Shown here in pieces: positions 8,688-15,949 of a DNA stretch of 64,000 nt. Origin of the DNA: Spirochaetota bacterium (GTDB taxonomy: Bacteria; Spirochaetota; Spirochaetia; Treponematales; UBA12059); the NCBI GenBank assembly GCA_022703505.1, contig JAKLDN010000002.1, positions 558,001 through 622,000 of the forward strand, written 5' to 3'. The notes below the pieces were generated by a model that worked only from the letters and a program-made list of their open reading frames with translations, was not told the origin of the DNA and searched no databases. Position numbers and translations under genes: made by a program. Position 1 is the stretch's first letter; each line of letters opens with the position of its first letter.

Positions 8688-8697
8688 CCGTTCCCTC

Positions 8698-8844
8698 CTA
8701 GGAGTTTGTCGGGCTTTCCCACGACAATCAAGGAAAAATCGCATACATGCGATTTTTCTACCTTGCATACTCCTGAGGAGCCCGATAATCGGGACTTATT
8801 ACGCCTATAGGCGGAAAAAGTCCACAAGTCCGACGGGCTCCTAG
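8698..8844. repeat. CTAG-bounded hairpin element, dimer copy A
   Basis: 139 bp between two CTAG tetranucleotides, the same length as copy B at 53414. The ends are inverted repeats (GAGTTTGTCGGGCTT and, reversed, GAGCCCGTCGGACTT). Two internal hairpins are present: AAAAATCGCAT with its complement, and GGACTTATTACGCC with GGCGGAAAAAGTCC (12 of 14 pairs). It lies between the promoter at 8855-8883 and the Shine-Dalgarno of the gene at 8687, so it should be transcribed as 5' leader. Confidence 0.85.
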
Positions 8845-8854
8845 CTCTCTACCA

Positions 8855-8883
8855 AGTATATCGGCAGGGAAGGCCGAGGGCAA
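8855..8883 (-). promoter_or_regulatory. Promoter of the 8687-7049 operon
   Basis: On the complement, TTGCCC (8878-8883), 17 nt, TATACT (8855-8860). Without the repeat at 8698-8844 it would lie 24 nt before the GTG start. Confidence 0.8.
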
Positions 8884-8899
8884 ATCGGGATCTCCGTCA

Positions 8900-8928
8900 T
8901 TGCAACGATCCGGCCCCGGCGCTATACT
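8900..8928 (+). promoter_or_regulatory. corA promoter
   Basis: TTGCAA (8900-8905), 17 nt, TATACT (8923-8928). Transcription should start near 8935, giving a 5' leader of about 235 nt before corA. Confidence 0.8.
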
Positions 8929-9033
8929 GGGCTTGGAATCAGGCAGGATACCGCCTTAAGGCGGTCCCCGGCCGGACCCGGCGCCCCGTGGGGCCGCCAT
9001 ACCGGCGCTTCGGCGCCAAGAAGGGGGAAGCGA

Positions 9034-9123
9034 ATGGATCCCGACGGTAGTTGTCCGTCACCTATCTCGTTCCAACGCTGGCCCCCGAGAGCCGGGTTAC
9101 CCGCCCTTCGACAGCCTTCCTGA
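9034..9123 (+). CDS. Candidate proline-rich leader peptide of corA
   Basis: Open frame of 29 codons starting MDPDGSCPSPISFQRW and containing seven prolines. A strong Shine-Dalgarno (AAGGGGGA) lies 5 nt before the ATG. It ends 20 nt before the hairpin that masks the corA ribosome site. The start resembles the magnesium-sensing leader peptide MgtL of enterobacteria (MEPDPTPLP...), where acidic and proline codons destabilise ribosomes at low magnesium; corA of Salmonella also has a leader ORF (corL). The ORF is seen directly; that it is translated and senses magnesium is inference. Confidence 0.5.
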   Translation: MDPDGSCPSPISFQRWPPRAGLPALRQPS

Positions 9124-9143
9124 ACGCCGTCGAACCGCGCGCG

Positions 9144-9165
9144 ACCCTCCCGGGGGCGGGAGGGT
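9144..9165 (+). promoter_or_regulatory. Hairpin sequestering the corA Shine-Dalgarno
   Basis: Perfect 8-bp stem: ACCCTCCC (9144-9151) with GGGAGGGT (9158-9165), 6-nt loop. The right arm is the only Shine-Dalgarno of corA (GGGAGGG, 7 nt before the ATG at 9172), so folding would block translation. Confidence 0.7.
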
Positions 9166-9171
9166 ACAATC

Positions 9172-10182
9172 ATGATCCGAATCTGGAAACAACAGGACGG
9201 AGTCCTGGTCCCCGCGGAGTCCGCGGGCCCCGGCACCTGGGTGGACGTCCGGTGGGCGTCCCGGGAAGACCTGACCGTCCTGGAGCAGGATTACAAGATC
9301 CTGTCCGAGCATCTCCAGGACATCGTGGACGCGGACGAGCAGTCCCGGCTGGAAAAAGAGGACGAGTACACCCTGCTGATCGTCCGTCTGCCCGTCCATG
9401 ACAGCCGCTACGAACCGACCTTCTTCACCGCCCCCGTGGGCATCGTCCTATTCCCGGACCGGGTGATCACCGTCTGCTGGGCGGATTCCGAGGTCCTGTC
9501 CGACATGGCGGACAACCGGGTGCGGGGGCTTTCCCTGGAAAACCGGAACGCCTTCGTCCTGCGGCTCCTGGGGCGGGCGGCCATCGTCTACCTCCGGCAC
9601 CTGAAGGTCCTGAACCGGAGGACGGGCTCCATCGAGCGGGAGCTCCAGAAATCGGTGCGCAACACCGAGCTGGTCCAGCTGTTGACCATCGAGAAGTCCC
9701 TGGTCTACTTCACCACCAGCCTCAAGTCCAACGAGCTGGTCCTGGAAAAGCTCCTCAAGAGCCGGCTCATCCGGTTCCAGGAGGAGGAGACGGAACTCCT
9801 GGAGGACGTGGAGATCGACAACCGGCAGGCCATCACCATGGCCAACATCCACAGCGACATCCTGTCCGGGATGATGGACGCCTTCGCCTCGGTCATCTCC
9901 AACAACCTCAACATTGTGATGAAGCGTCTGACCGTGATCTCCCTGGTGCTCATGATCCCGACCTTCATCGTGAGCGCCTTCGGGATGAACGTCCCCCTGC
10001 CCTGGCACGACAGCGGGAACGCCCTCTGGTACATCGGGGGGCTCTGCGCGGTCTGCGCCCTGGGAGGGGCCATAGCCCTGACCCGGGACCGGAGGCCGGT
10101 ACGCAGGTCCCGGGCGCCGGTGCCCGCCACCCTGGTGGCCCAGGCTTCCGGCCTGGGGCTCCCGCCCCGCGGGGCCGAGTAG
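9172..10182 (+). CDS. corA: CorA family magnesium/divalent cation channel
   Basis: 336 residues, typical for CorA, a homopentameric inner-membrane channel for magnesium (some members carry cobalt, nickel or zinc). The large cytoplasmic N-terminal domain (residues 1 to about 270) contains the expected long helices. Two C-terminal membrane segments follow, and the signature loop between them is GMN in AFGMNVPLPWHD. An Arg-rich tail follows the second membrane segment. It is preceded by a long regulatory leader with a masked ribosome site. It is followed after 65 nt by rluA, which has its own promoter. Confidence 0.95.
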   Translation: MIRIWKQQDGVLVPAESAGPGTWVDVRWASREDLTVLEQDYKILSEHLQDIVDADEQSRLEKEDEYTLLIVRLPVHDSRYEPTFFTAPVGIVLFPDRVITVCWADSEVLSDMADNRVRGLSLENRNAFVLRLLGRAAIVYLRHLKVLNRRTGSIERELQKSVRNTELVQLLTIEKSLVYFTTSLKSNELVLEKLLKSRLIRFQEEETELLEDVEIDNRQAITMANIHSDILSGMMDAFASVISNNLNIVMKRLTVISLVLMIPTFIVSAFGMNVPLPWHDSGNALWYIGGLCAVCALGGAIALTRDRRPVRRSRAPVPATLVAQASGLGLPPRGAE

Positions 10183-10211
10183 GGCGGGGTGTCCGGACCG
10201 CGTCGCCGGTC

Positions 10212-10240
10212 TTGCCATTCCGGAGCACCGGCACTATCCT
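10212..10240 (+). promoter_or_regulatory. Promoter of rluA (10248), predicted leaderless
   Basis: TTGCCA (10212-10217), 17 nt, TATCCT (10235-10240), then 7 nt to the ATG at 10248. No Shine-Dalgarno is present. Confidence 0.7.
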
Positions 10241-10247
10241 TCGCCGC

Positions 10248-10946
10248 ATGCTCGAGGTGCTGTACCGGAACGACGACCTCCTCGTCCTGGACAAGCCCGC
10301 CGGCCTGGCCGTCCAGCCCGGGGCGGGCATCAAGACCAGCCTGGTGGAGGCCGTGGAGGCGCAGTTCGGGTTCCGGCCCTTCCTGATCCACCGGCTGGAC
10401 CGGGACACCTCGGGCTGCATCGCCGTGGCCACGAGCTCCCGGGCGGCCTCCGAGTATTCCGCGATCCTTTCGGACAAGGCCCGCTGCGAGAAGGTCTACC
10501 GAGCCCTGGCCGCGGGGATTCCGGAAGGCCGGGCCGGGGTCATCCGGGACGAGATCCGGACTCCCTCGGGCCCCCGGCGGGCCGAGACCCGGTGGCGCCT
10601 CCTGGCCTCGGGCCGGGGATTCTCCCTGCTGGAACTGGAGCTGGGAACGGGCCGCATGCACCAGATCCGGATCCATCTGGCGGGCCTCGGGCATCCCATC
10701 CTGGGGGACGACCGGCACGGCGACTTTTCCCTCAACAAGCGTCTGGCCAAGGAATACGGCCTCAAACGCCTGCTTCTATACGCGGCCCGGCTGTCCCTGC
10801 GGACCGATCCCCCGATCCGGGTCGAGGCCCCGGCGCCTAGGCACTTCCGGTCCTTCGCCGAGGCCCTGGGGGCCGAGGAGATGGCGGCCGCCCTCGGGTC
10901 CGTCGACCGATCCCTCGATCCCGGCCCGGACGGAGGCGGCGCGTGA
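10248..10946 (+). CDS. RluA-family pseudouridine synthase
   Basis: 232-residue RNA modification enzyme converting uridine to pseudouridine in rRNA or tRNA. The catalytic-Asp motif is intact (HRLDRDTSG), preceded by the family start LDKPAGLAVQPG and followed by GRMHQIRIHLAGLGHPILGD. No S4 domain is present. The ATG at 10248 is preferred over one 36 nt upstream because the first family residues (LEVLYRNDDLLVLDKPAG) begin there and the promoter -10 lies 7 nt before it. The stop overlaps the GTG of the next gene by 4 nt (GTGA). Which uridine it modifies cannot be told. Confidence 0.92.
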   Translation: MLEVLYRNDDLLVLDKPAGLAVQPGAGIKTSLVEAVEAQFGFRPFLIHRLDRDTSGCIAVATSSRAASEYSAILSDKARCEKVYRALAAGIPEGRAGVIRDEIRTPSGPRRAETRWRLLASGRGFSLLELELGTGRMHQIRIHLAGLGHPILGDDRHGDFSLNKRLAKEYGLKRLLLYAARLSLRTDPPIRVEAPAPRHFRSFAEALGAEEMAAALGSVDRSLDPGPDGGGA

Positions 10947-11359
10947 CCGCGGCGGAGTCCCCGGACGCCCTCCCCCCCTGGACCTTCCGGCACGGTGCGA
11001 GCTGGCTGGCCGAAGGCGGCGTCGTCCTGCCCATCCCGGGCTTCCACGACGAATGGATACGGTCCCACCCGGACCTGGTGCCCGGGTGCTCCAACGTCTG
11101 CGACGTGGTGGTGCGGAAGCGGTGGGTGAGCGTCTCGGTCTTCTCCGAGGGCTACGTGGAGCTCCTGGTTCCGGGGCGGGGCGACGGGGAGAGCCTGGAC
11201 CGGTGCCGGGAGTTCCTGGCCCGGGCGGCCGGCGCCTGGACCCACGCACTTCTCATGACGATGGACGAGGAGGGCTACATACGCCTTGTCCCCTCGGATA
11301 CGGCCGGCCCGGAGGCCTTCCTGGAGAGGATCGGCACGGGGGCCGGATTCCGGCTCTGA
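10943..11359 (+). CDS. Hypothetical protein translationally coupled to rluA
   Basis: 138 residues, GTG start in a GTGA overlap with rluA. Family not recognised; no signal peptide or membrane segment, so it is probably cytosolic. It has several Trp and Cys residues (SNVCDVVVRKRWVSVSVFSE) and alternating hydrophobics that suggest a small mixed alpha/beta fold. The overlap suggests co-translation with the pseudouridine synthase, but a functional link is only inferred. Confidence 0.7.
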   Translation: MTAAESPDALPPWTFRHGASWLAEGGVVLPIPGFHDEWIRSHPDLVPGCSNVCDVVVRKRWVSVSVFSEGYVELLVPGRGDGESLDRCREFLARAAGAWTHALLMTMDEEGYIRLVPSDTAGPEAFLERIGTGAGFRL

Positions 11360-11541
11360 CGGCCGATCCCCCGGCATCCCCGAGCCGGCGGCCCGGCTTC
11401 CGTCTCGGGACTCCCGAGGCGAGGGAGCGGGCAGGCTTTTCGCCGTACGTGAAATATTTGCCCCAAATCTGGATTTCCTGACCGCCGTCTTGTACAATTT
11501 CCTCCGGGGCCGGCTCGCGGCAGATCGAGACAAGTTCAGCT

Positions 11542-11616
11542 TAGACAATCAAATAGGTCTGGCGGATATAATTAAAATATCAGATATAGGAAAATTGGCA
11601 TATAAATTGCTATATG
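11542..11616 (+). promoter_or_regulatory. Promoter region of the NapH-like operon with operator-like palindrome
   Basis: A consensus TATAAT (11567-11572) follows a weak -35 (TAGACA, 19-nt spacing). Downstream, an inverted repeat CATATA-N6-TATATG (11599-11616) lies between the -10 and the Shine-Dalgarno, where a repressor could bind. The 11360-11637 gap is otherwise AT-rich compared with its surroundings, with no gene seen. Confidence 0.5.
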
Positions 11617-11637
11617 AGGAATCAATAGGAGGTTCCC

Positions 11638-12483
11638 ATGCGAAAAACCAAGGCGATCCGATGGGTCCGGCGGGGCGTGCAGGTCTTTTTCTTCGCCCTC
11701 GTGGCCCTGATCTCGGTGAACCACACCCTGGCGGAGAGCGGCAAGGCGATTCCCTGGCTGGCCGGAGCCAGCCTTCACTCCATCTGCCCCTTCGGCGGCG
11801 TGGAGTCCATCTGGAGCGCCATAACCGGGGCTCCCCTGGTCAAGAAGGTCCACGAGTCGACCTTCGTGCTCCTGTGGATAGCCCTGGGCCTGTCCCTGAT
11901 CGCGGGTCCCGTGGTCTGCGGCTGGGTCTGCCCCCTGGGGAGCCTCCAGGAATGGGTGGGCGCTCTGGGCCGGAAGCTCTTCCCGAAACGCTACAACAAA
12001 TTCGTGCCCCCCCGTCTGGACAAGGTCCTGCGGTACCTGCGGTACGCGGTCCTGGCCATCGTCGTGTACGCCACCAGCCGGGCGGGCACCCTGGTCTTCG
12101 AGTCCTGGGATCCCTACTTCGCCCTGTTCAACTTCTGGTCCCCCGAGATCACCCTGTCCGCCCTTGCGGTCCTGGCCCTTGTCCTCGTCCTGGCCCTCTT
12201 CGTGGAGCGGCCCTTCTGCAAGTACGCCTGCCCCTTCGGCGCCGTACAGGGGGTCTTCAACCTCTTCCGGATCTTCGGGATCCGCAGAAACGCCCCCACC
12301 TGCATCAACTGCAAGGCCTGCGACAAGGCCTGCCCGATGAACATCGAGGTCTCCACGGCGGGCCGGGTGCGGGATCATCAGTGCATCACCTGCCTGGAGT
12401 GCACCAGCGAGGCCGCCTGCCCGGTGGCGGCCACCGTGGACCTGGCGGCCTTCGAGAAGCCCGCGGCCGCGGCGGCGAACTAA
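11638..12483 (+). CDS. NapH/polyferredoxin-type 4Fe-4S membrane protein
   Basis: 281 residues. About five membrane segments carry two Cys-rich membrane-proximal motifs of the NapH/CcoG type (VVCGWVCPLGSLQEW near residue 88 and CKYACPFGAVQGVF near 198). Two classic ferredoxin 4Fe-4S motifs follow near the C-terminus (CINCKACDKACPMN and CITCLECTSEAACP). Such proteins pass electrons between the quinone pool or a ferredoxin and an extracytoplasmic partner. AGGAGG lies 6 nt before the ATG. The next gene starts 11 nt after the stop and encodes a membrane-anchored partner. NapH itself is ruled out as a name because no nap genes are near. Confidence 0.85.
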   Translation: MRKTKAIRWVRRGVQVFFFALVALISVNHTLAESGKAIPWLAGASLHSICPFGGVESIWSAITGAPLVKKVHESTFVLLWIALGLSLIAGPVVCGWVCPLGSLQEWVGALGRKLFPKRYNKFVPPRLDKVLRYLRYAVLAIVVYATSRAGTLVFESWDPYFALFNFWSPEITLSALAVLALVLVLALFVERPFCKYACPFGAVQGVFNLFRIFGIRRNAPTCINCKACDKACPMNIEVSTAGRVRDHQCITCLECTSEAACPVAATVDLAAFEKPAAAAAN

Positions 12484-12493
12484 GGAGTCGGCC

Positions 12494-13372
12494 ATGAAGA
12501 TCAAGATCATCCCCCTGGCGGTCGTCACCCTGGCCGCCTTCACCTTCGGCATCGCCGGGGCCTCCGCTCTGGGATACTGGATCACGGAATCGAAGAAGGA
12601 GCCCGCCAAGGTGGCCTCCGGCGAGTTCGCCGGACAGGCGGATCCCGCGGACATCCGGGGCTCCTATTCCTTCGGGGACGTGGAGAAGGCTTTCGGAGTG
12701 CCCGCGGCCGTCCTGGCGGACGCCTTCGGATTCACGGACCGGCCCGCCGCGGAGGTCAAGGCCAAGGATCTGGAGACCCTCTACGCCGGCAAGACCGGGG
12801 CCCTGGAGGTCGGCACGGACGCGGTCCGCTTGTTCACGGCCGCCTGGATCGGCATGCCCTACGAGCCCGAGGCGGATACGGGGCTTCCCGCCCGGGCGGT
12901 GGAGCTCCTGGAAGGCAGGGCCCTGCACCCCGCGACCGCAGCCCTGGTCCGTTCCCGGATCGTGGGGGCGCTGCCTGCGATCGGGACCCTGAGCGCGGCG
13001 CCTTCCCAGCCCGCGTCTCCGACCGCGTCCGCCCCCGCTCCATCGACCCCCGCCGCCCCCGCTCCCGCGGCGGCGCCGGTTTCCGCGGCCCCGGCCGCGA
13101 CGCCGTCGGCTCCGGGCTCCGGGACCGCCCCGGCCGCGACGGACACCCATATCGCCGAAGCCGCGGCGGCGCGGGAAGTGAAGGGCAGCACCACCTTCGG
13201 GGACCTGAGCACCTGGGGCCTCAGCCGGGCCCAGATCAAGGAAGCCCTGGGAGGCCGGGATCCCGGTGCCGCCACGGAAAAGGTGCGGGACTTCTGCATC
13301 GCCGCGGGGGTGGAGTTCTCCACGGTGAAGGCGAAGCTTCAGGAGATGGCGAGCGCCCTGCCGAAACCGTAG
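12494..13372 (+). CDS. Membrane-anchored protein with two GS-x-x-FGD motifs
   Basis: 292 residues: one N-terminal membrane segment (about 5-27), a domain with the motif RGSYSFGDVEKAFGVP, an Ala/Pro/Ser linker (about 170-215), and a second copy of the motif (KGSTTFGDLSTWGLSRAQIK) near residue 235. Similar G-S-x-T-x-x-D/E-V-A-x-x-x-G-V/I-P text occurs at the end of some NapH-type iron-sulfur proteins, which fits the neighbour. There are no Cys pairs or CxxCH, so it carries no obvious Fe-S centre or haem. AAGGAG lies 7 nt before the ATG. A terminator follows at 13404. Function unknown; a partner of the iron-sulfur protein is the inference. Confidence 0.75.
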   Translation: MKIKIIPLAVVTLAAFTFGIAGASALGYWITESKKEPAKVASGEFAGQADPADIRGSYSFGDVEKAFGVPAAVLADAFGFTDRPAAEVKAKDLETLYAGKTGALEVGTDAVRLFTAAWIGMPYEPEADTGLPARAVELLEGRALHPATAALVRSRIVGALPAIGTLSAAPSQPASPTASAPAPSTPAAPAPAAAPVSAAPAATPSAPGSGTAPAATDTHIAEAAAAREVKGSTTFGDLSTWGLSRAQIKEALGGRDPGAATEKVRDFCIAAGVEFSTVKAKLQEMASALPKP

Positions 13373-13403
13373 CCCGAAACCCGATACTATCCCTTGGACA
13401 ATG

Positions 13404-13443
13404 GCCCTCCGGTTCCGGAAAATCCCGGAACGGAGGGCTTTTT
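13404..13443 (+). terminator. Terminator of the NapH-like operon
   Basis: Long stem GCCCTCCG(G)TTCCGG with CCGGAACGGAGGGC, one bulged G, followed by TTTTT. Confidence 0.88.
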
Positions 13444-13483
13444 CCGTGCCCGGCGACCCGCGACGACGAATCAGAAAAAAGAC

Positions 13484-13513
13484 TTGCGTAATTTCAAAGA
13501 ATGATCCTACACT
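13484..13513 (+). promoter_or_regulatory. dctP promoter
   Basis: TTGCGT (13484-13489), 18 nt, TACACT (13508-13513), about 58 nt before the dctP ATG. Confidence 0.65.
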
Positions 13514-13534
13514 ATCCCTGATGATGAAATACGA

Positions 13535-13549
13535 TTCCACAATATGGAA
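13535..13549 (+). promoter_or_regulatory. Candidate operator of the TRAP operon
   Basis: Perfect inverted repeat TTCCA-N5-TGGAA starting about 22 nt after the -10 hexamer. The half sites look like those used by IclR-family regulators. No regulator gene is adjacent. Confidence 0.45.
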
Positions 13550-13571
13550 CGATTCATCTCAAGGAGGCATC

Positions 13572-14552
13572 ATGAAACGTTGTGTGGTGTTCGCCGCCCT
13601 TCTCGCGGTCATCCTGTGCGGTGCCGCGGCCCAGAAGACGGTGGAGCTGAAATTCGGCCACTACTCGGTCGAGACCCACCCGGCCCACCTGGCGGCCCAG
13701 ATGTTCGCGGACGCCGTGTCTGCCCGGACGAACGGGGCCGTCAAGGTGACGATCTTCCCGAACAGCAAGCTCGGGAGCTCCCAGGAAATGGTGGAGCAGG
13801 CCGTCCTGGGGGCCATCGACCTGGTCATCCCGACGGAACCCGCCCTGGCCAAGTACTCGCCCAAGTTCAACCTCGTCGGCGGCCCCTTCGCGTTCAAGGA
13901 CTACGCGGCGACGGACAGGTTCTTCGCCGGAGACTTCCTCAAGTGGGTGGGACCCGACCTGGAGAAGGCCGGGCTGCAGTACCTCGCCCGCTGGGAGTGG
14001 GGATTCCGCACCTACACGAATTCCAAGAAACCCATCGAGAAGCCCGAGGACATGCGGGGCATGAAGATCCGCACCCCCCCCGACTTCGTCAACCAGGAGA
14101 CCGTCCGGGCCCTCGGCGGCATCGCCCAGACCATCGCCTTCGCGGAACTCCCCCTGGCCCTGAAGCAGGGAGTCGTGGACGGCCAGGAGAACCCCATCGG
14201 GGTCATCTACTCGGGGAAGATGTACGAGACCCAGAAGTACCTGTCGATCCTCAACTACACCTATGTCGCGACCCACCTCGTCATGAACCGGTCGAAGTTC
14301 CGGTCCCTCACCGCGGCCCAGCAGAAGGTCGTGCTGGAGGAGGCCAAGAAGGCGGGGGAGTTCATGATGAAATCCGTCCGCGAGCAGGAATCCGGCCAGA
14401 TCGCGGAGATGAAGAAGCTCGGCATGGAGGTGAACTACCCGGACGTGGCCCCGTTCCAGGCCGCCACGGCTTCCGTCTGGGACAAGCTGAAGGCCCAGGC
14501 CGGCGAGGAAAACTACAAGAAATTCCAGGAACTCCTGGCCAAGAGCCGGTGA
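13572..14552 (+). CDS. dctP: TRAP transporter substrate-binding protein (DctP family)
   Basis: 326 residues. The extracytoplasmic solute receptor of a tripartite ATP-independent periplasmic transporter, which binds an organic acid and delivers it to the DctQM membrane unit. A signal peptide (MKRCVVFAALLAVILCGAAA) is followed by LKFGHYSVETHPAHLAAQMFAD. Family text includes FPNSKLGSSQEMVEQ, the Arg-containing ligand region (MRGMKIRTPP) and GVVDGQENP. AAGGAGG lies 5 nt before the ATG at 13572; the frame is open further upstream, but only this start gives a signal peptide. The substrate is not predictable beyond a likely carboxylate. Confidence 0.94.
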   Translation: MKRCVVFAALLAVILCGAAAQKTVELKFGHYSVETHPAHLAAQMFADAVSARTNGAVKVTIFPNSKLGSSQEMVEQAVLGAIDLVIPTEPALAKYSPKFNLVGGPFAFKDYAATDRFFAGDFLKWVGPDLEKAGLQYLARWEWGFRTYTNSKKPIEKPEDMRGMKIRTPPDFVNQETVRALGGIAQTIAFAELPLALKQGVVDGQENPIGVIYSGKMYETQKYLSILNYTYVATHLVMNRSKFRSLTAAQQKVVLEEAKKAGEFMMKSVREQESGQIAEMKKLGMEVNYPDVAPFQAATASVWDKLKAQAGEENYKKFQELLAKSR

Positions 14553-14647
14553 TGCCCGGGGTCCCGGACATCGATCGGGGCCCGTGACCTTGTACCTCCC
14601 GGGGACGGCCTCCGTGCGGAGCCGCCCCCGGAACCCTGGAGCGTGCC

Positions 14648-15949
14648 ATGCTAACCCTCGCGGTATTCGCCGTGCTCGTCTTCCTGATCCTCGTGAACCT
14701 CCCCATCTTCGTGGCCATCGGCTCGACGGCGGTCCTCTTTTTCGCGGGCCTCGGCCAGGGCAACTTCCTGGCCATGCTCCCCCAGCGGATGTACGCCGGA
14801 ACCACGGGGTTCACCCTCCTGGCCATCCCCTTCTTCATCCTGGCGGGGAACCTCATGAACACCGGGGGGATCACGAACCGGATCTTCCGCTTCGCCCGGG
14901 CCCTGGTCGGGCATGTCCCCGGAGGCCTGGGACAGGTTTCCGTCATCTCGTCCATGATCTTTTCCGGCATGTCGGGCTCCGCGGTGGCGGACGCGGCGGG
15001 GCTGGGGCAGATCCAGCACAAGGCCATGGTCGACAACGGCTACCAGCCCGTCGTGTCGGCCTCCATCGTAGCGGCGGCCTCCACGATCGGCCCCGTGATT
15101 CCTCCCTCCATTCCCTTCGTGCTCTACGGGGCCCTAACCTCGGTGTCCGTCGCCCGCCTCTTCCTGGCGGGATTCGCGCCCGGCGTGATGATGGGCCTGG
15201 CCCTCATGGTCGTCATAGCGGTGATGGCCAAGCCCCGGGGCTTTCCGCGATCCGGCCGGGCTTCCTTCCGGGAGGTGGCCGTAAGCTTCCGGGACGCCTT
15301 CCTGCCCCTCCTGGCTCCGGTCATCATCATTGGCGGCATCCTCTCCGGCCTGTTCACCCCCACGGAAGCGTCCGTGGTGGTCTGCCTCTACGCCCTGTTC
15401 CTGGGTTTCCTGTACCGGGACCTCCGTGTACGGGACCTCCCCGAGATTTTGTGGACCTCCATCCGCCAGTCCGTGGGCCTGCTCCTCATCATGGCCGCGG
15501 CCAATTTCTTCGGCTGGTTCACGATCTTCCAGCAGATACCGGACAACATCATCTCGGCCCTGACCTCCCTGTCCGCGGGCGGCCCGGGGGTGATGGCCAT
15601 GATCGTGCTTATCGTGCTGGTGCTGGGCTGTTTCATCGAGGGCAACGCGATCTTCCTCATCACGATACCGATCTTCCTGCCCGTGGCCCGCCAGTACGGC
15701 TTCGACCTCGTGAACCTCGGGGTGGTCATGACCCTCCTCATCATGATCGGGAACCTGACCCCGCCCCTGGGGATGTGCCTGTTCGCGGTATCCAGTTTCA
15801 GCAAGATAGGCATCGGGGATCTGGCACGGGAATCCTGGCCTTACATCCTGGGCATCCTGCTCATCACCCTCCTGATCGCCTACGTGCCGGAGATCGCCAC
15901 GTTCCTTCCGAACCTCGTCATGGGTCCGGAGCTTGGAGGGATGCCATGA
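14648..15949 (+). CDS. dctM: TRAP transporter large permease (DctM family)
   Basis: 433 residues with about twelve hydrophobic segments, the sodium-coupled transport subunit of the TRAP system. Family text includes FAIGSTAVLF-type opening (VAIGSTAVLFF), GMSGSAVADAAGLG, VPPSIPFVLYG-type text (VIPPSIPFVLYGAL) and TPTEASVVV. It begins 95 nt after dctP; the gap holds a GC-rich hairpin that could limit readthrough. The stop overlaps the ATG of dctQ by 4 nt (ATGA). Gene order here is P-M-Q, whereas P-Q-M is usual. Confidence 0.95.
   Translation: MLTLAVFAVLVFLILVNLPIFVAIGSTAVLFFAGLGQGNFLAMLPQRMYAGTTGFTLLAIPFFILAGNLMNTGGITNRIFRFARALVGHVPGGLGQVSVISSMIFSGMSGSAVADAAGLGQIQHKAMVDNGYQPVVSASIVAAASTIGPVIPPSIPFVLYGALTSVSVARLFLAGFAPGVMMGLALMVVIAVMAKPRGFPRSGRASFREVAVSFRDAFLPLLAPVIIIGGILSGLFTPTEASVVVCLYALFLGFLYRDLRVRDLPEILWTSIRQSVGLLLIMAAANFFGWFTIFQQIPDNIISALTSLSAGGPGVMAMIVLIVLVLGCFIEGNAIFLITIPIFLPVARQYGFDLVNLGVVMTLLIMIGNLTPPLGMCLFAVSSFSKIGIGDLARESWPYILGILLITLLIAYVPEIATFLPNLVMGPELGGMP

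Larger units (their letters stand above)
8929..9171 (+). promoter_or_regulatory. Long structured corA 5' leader
   Basis: Untranslated leader rich in hairpins: a perfect palindrome ACCGCCTTAAGGCGGT (8950-8965), a GGCGC-UUCG-GCGCC hairpin (9004-9017), a leader ORF (9034-9123), and a final hairpin that contains the corA Shine-Dalgarno (9144-9165). The sequence does not match the M-box magnesium riboswitch, cobalamin or NiCo consensus elements as I know them. Confidence 0.6.

Noticed and set aside
8688-8768. Upstream ATG start for the gene at 8687
   Set aside because: It lies inside the inserted repeat; the GTG at 8687 has a perfect Shine-Dalgarno.
8929-9171. M-box, cobalamin or NiCo riboswitch upstream of corA
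   Set aside because: The conserved blocks of these riboswitches that I know are absent; a leader-ORF mechanism fits the visible features better.
11286-12497. 403-codon frame overlapping the NapH-like gene
   Set aside because: Gly/Pro/Arg-rich shadow; the Fe-S protein in the other frame has intact motifs, a Shine-Dalgarno and a promoter.
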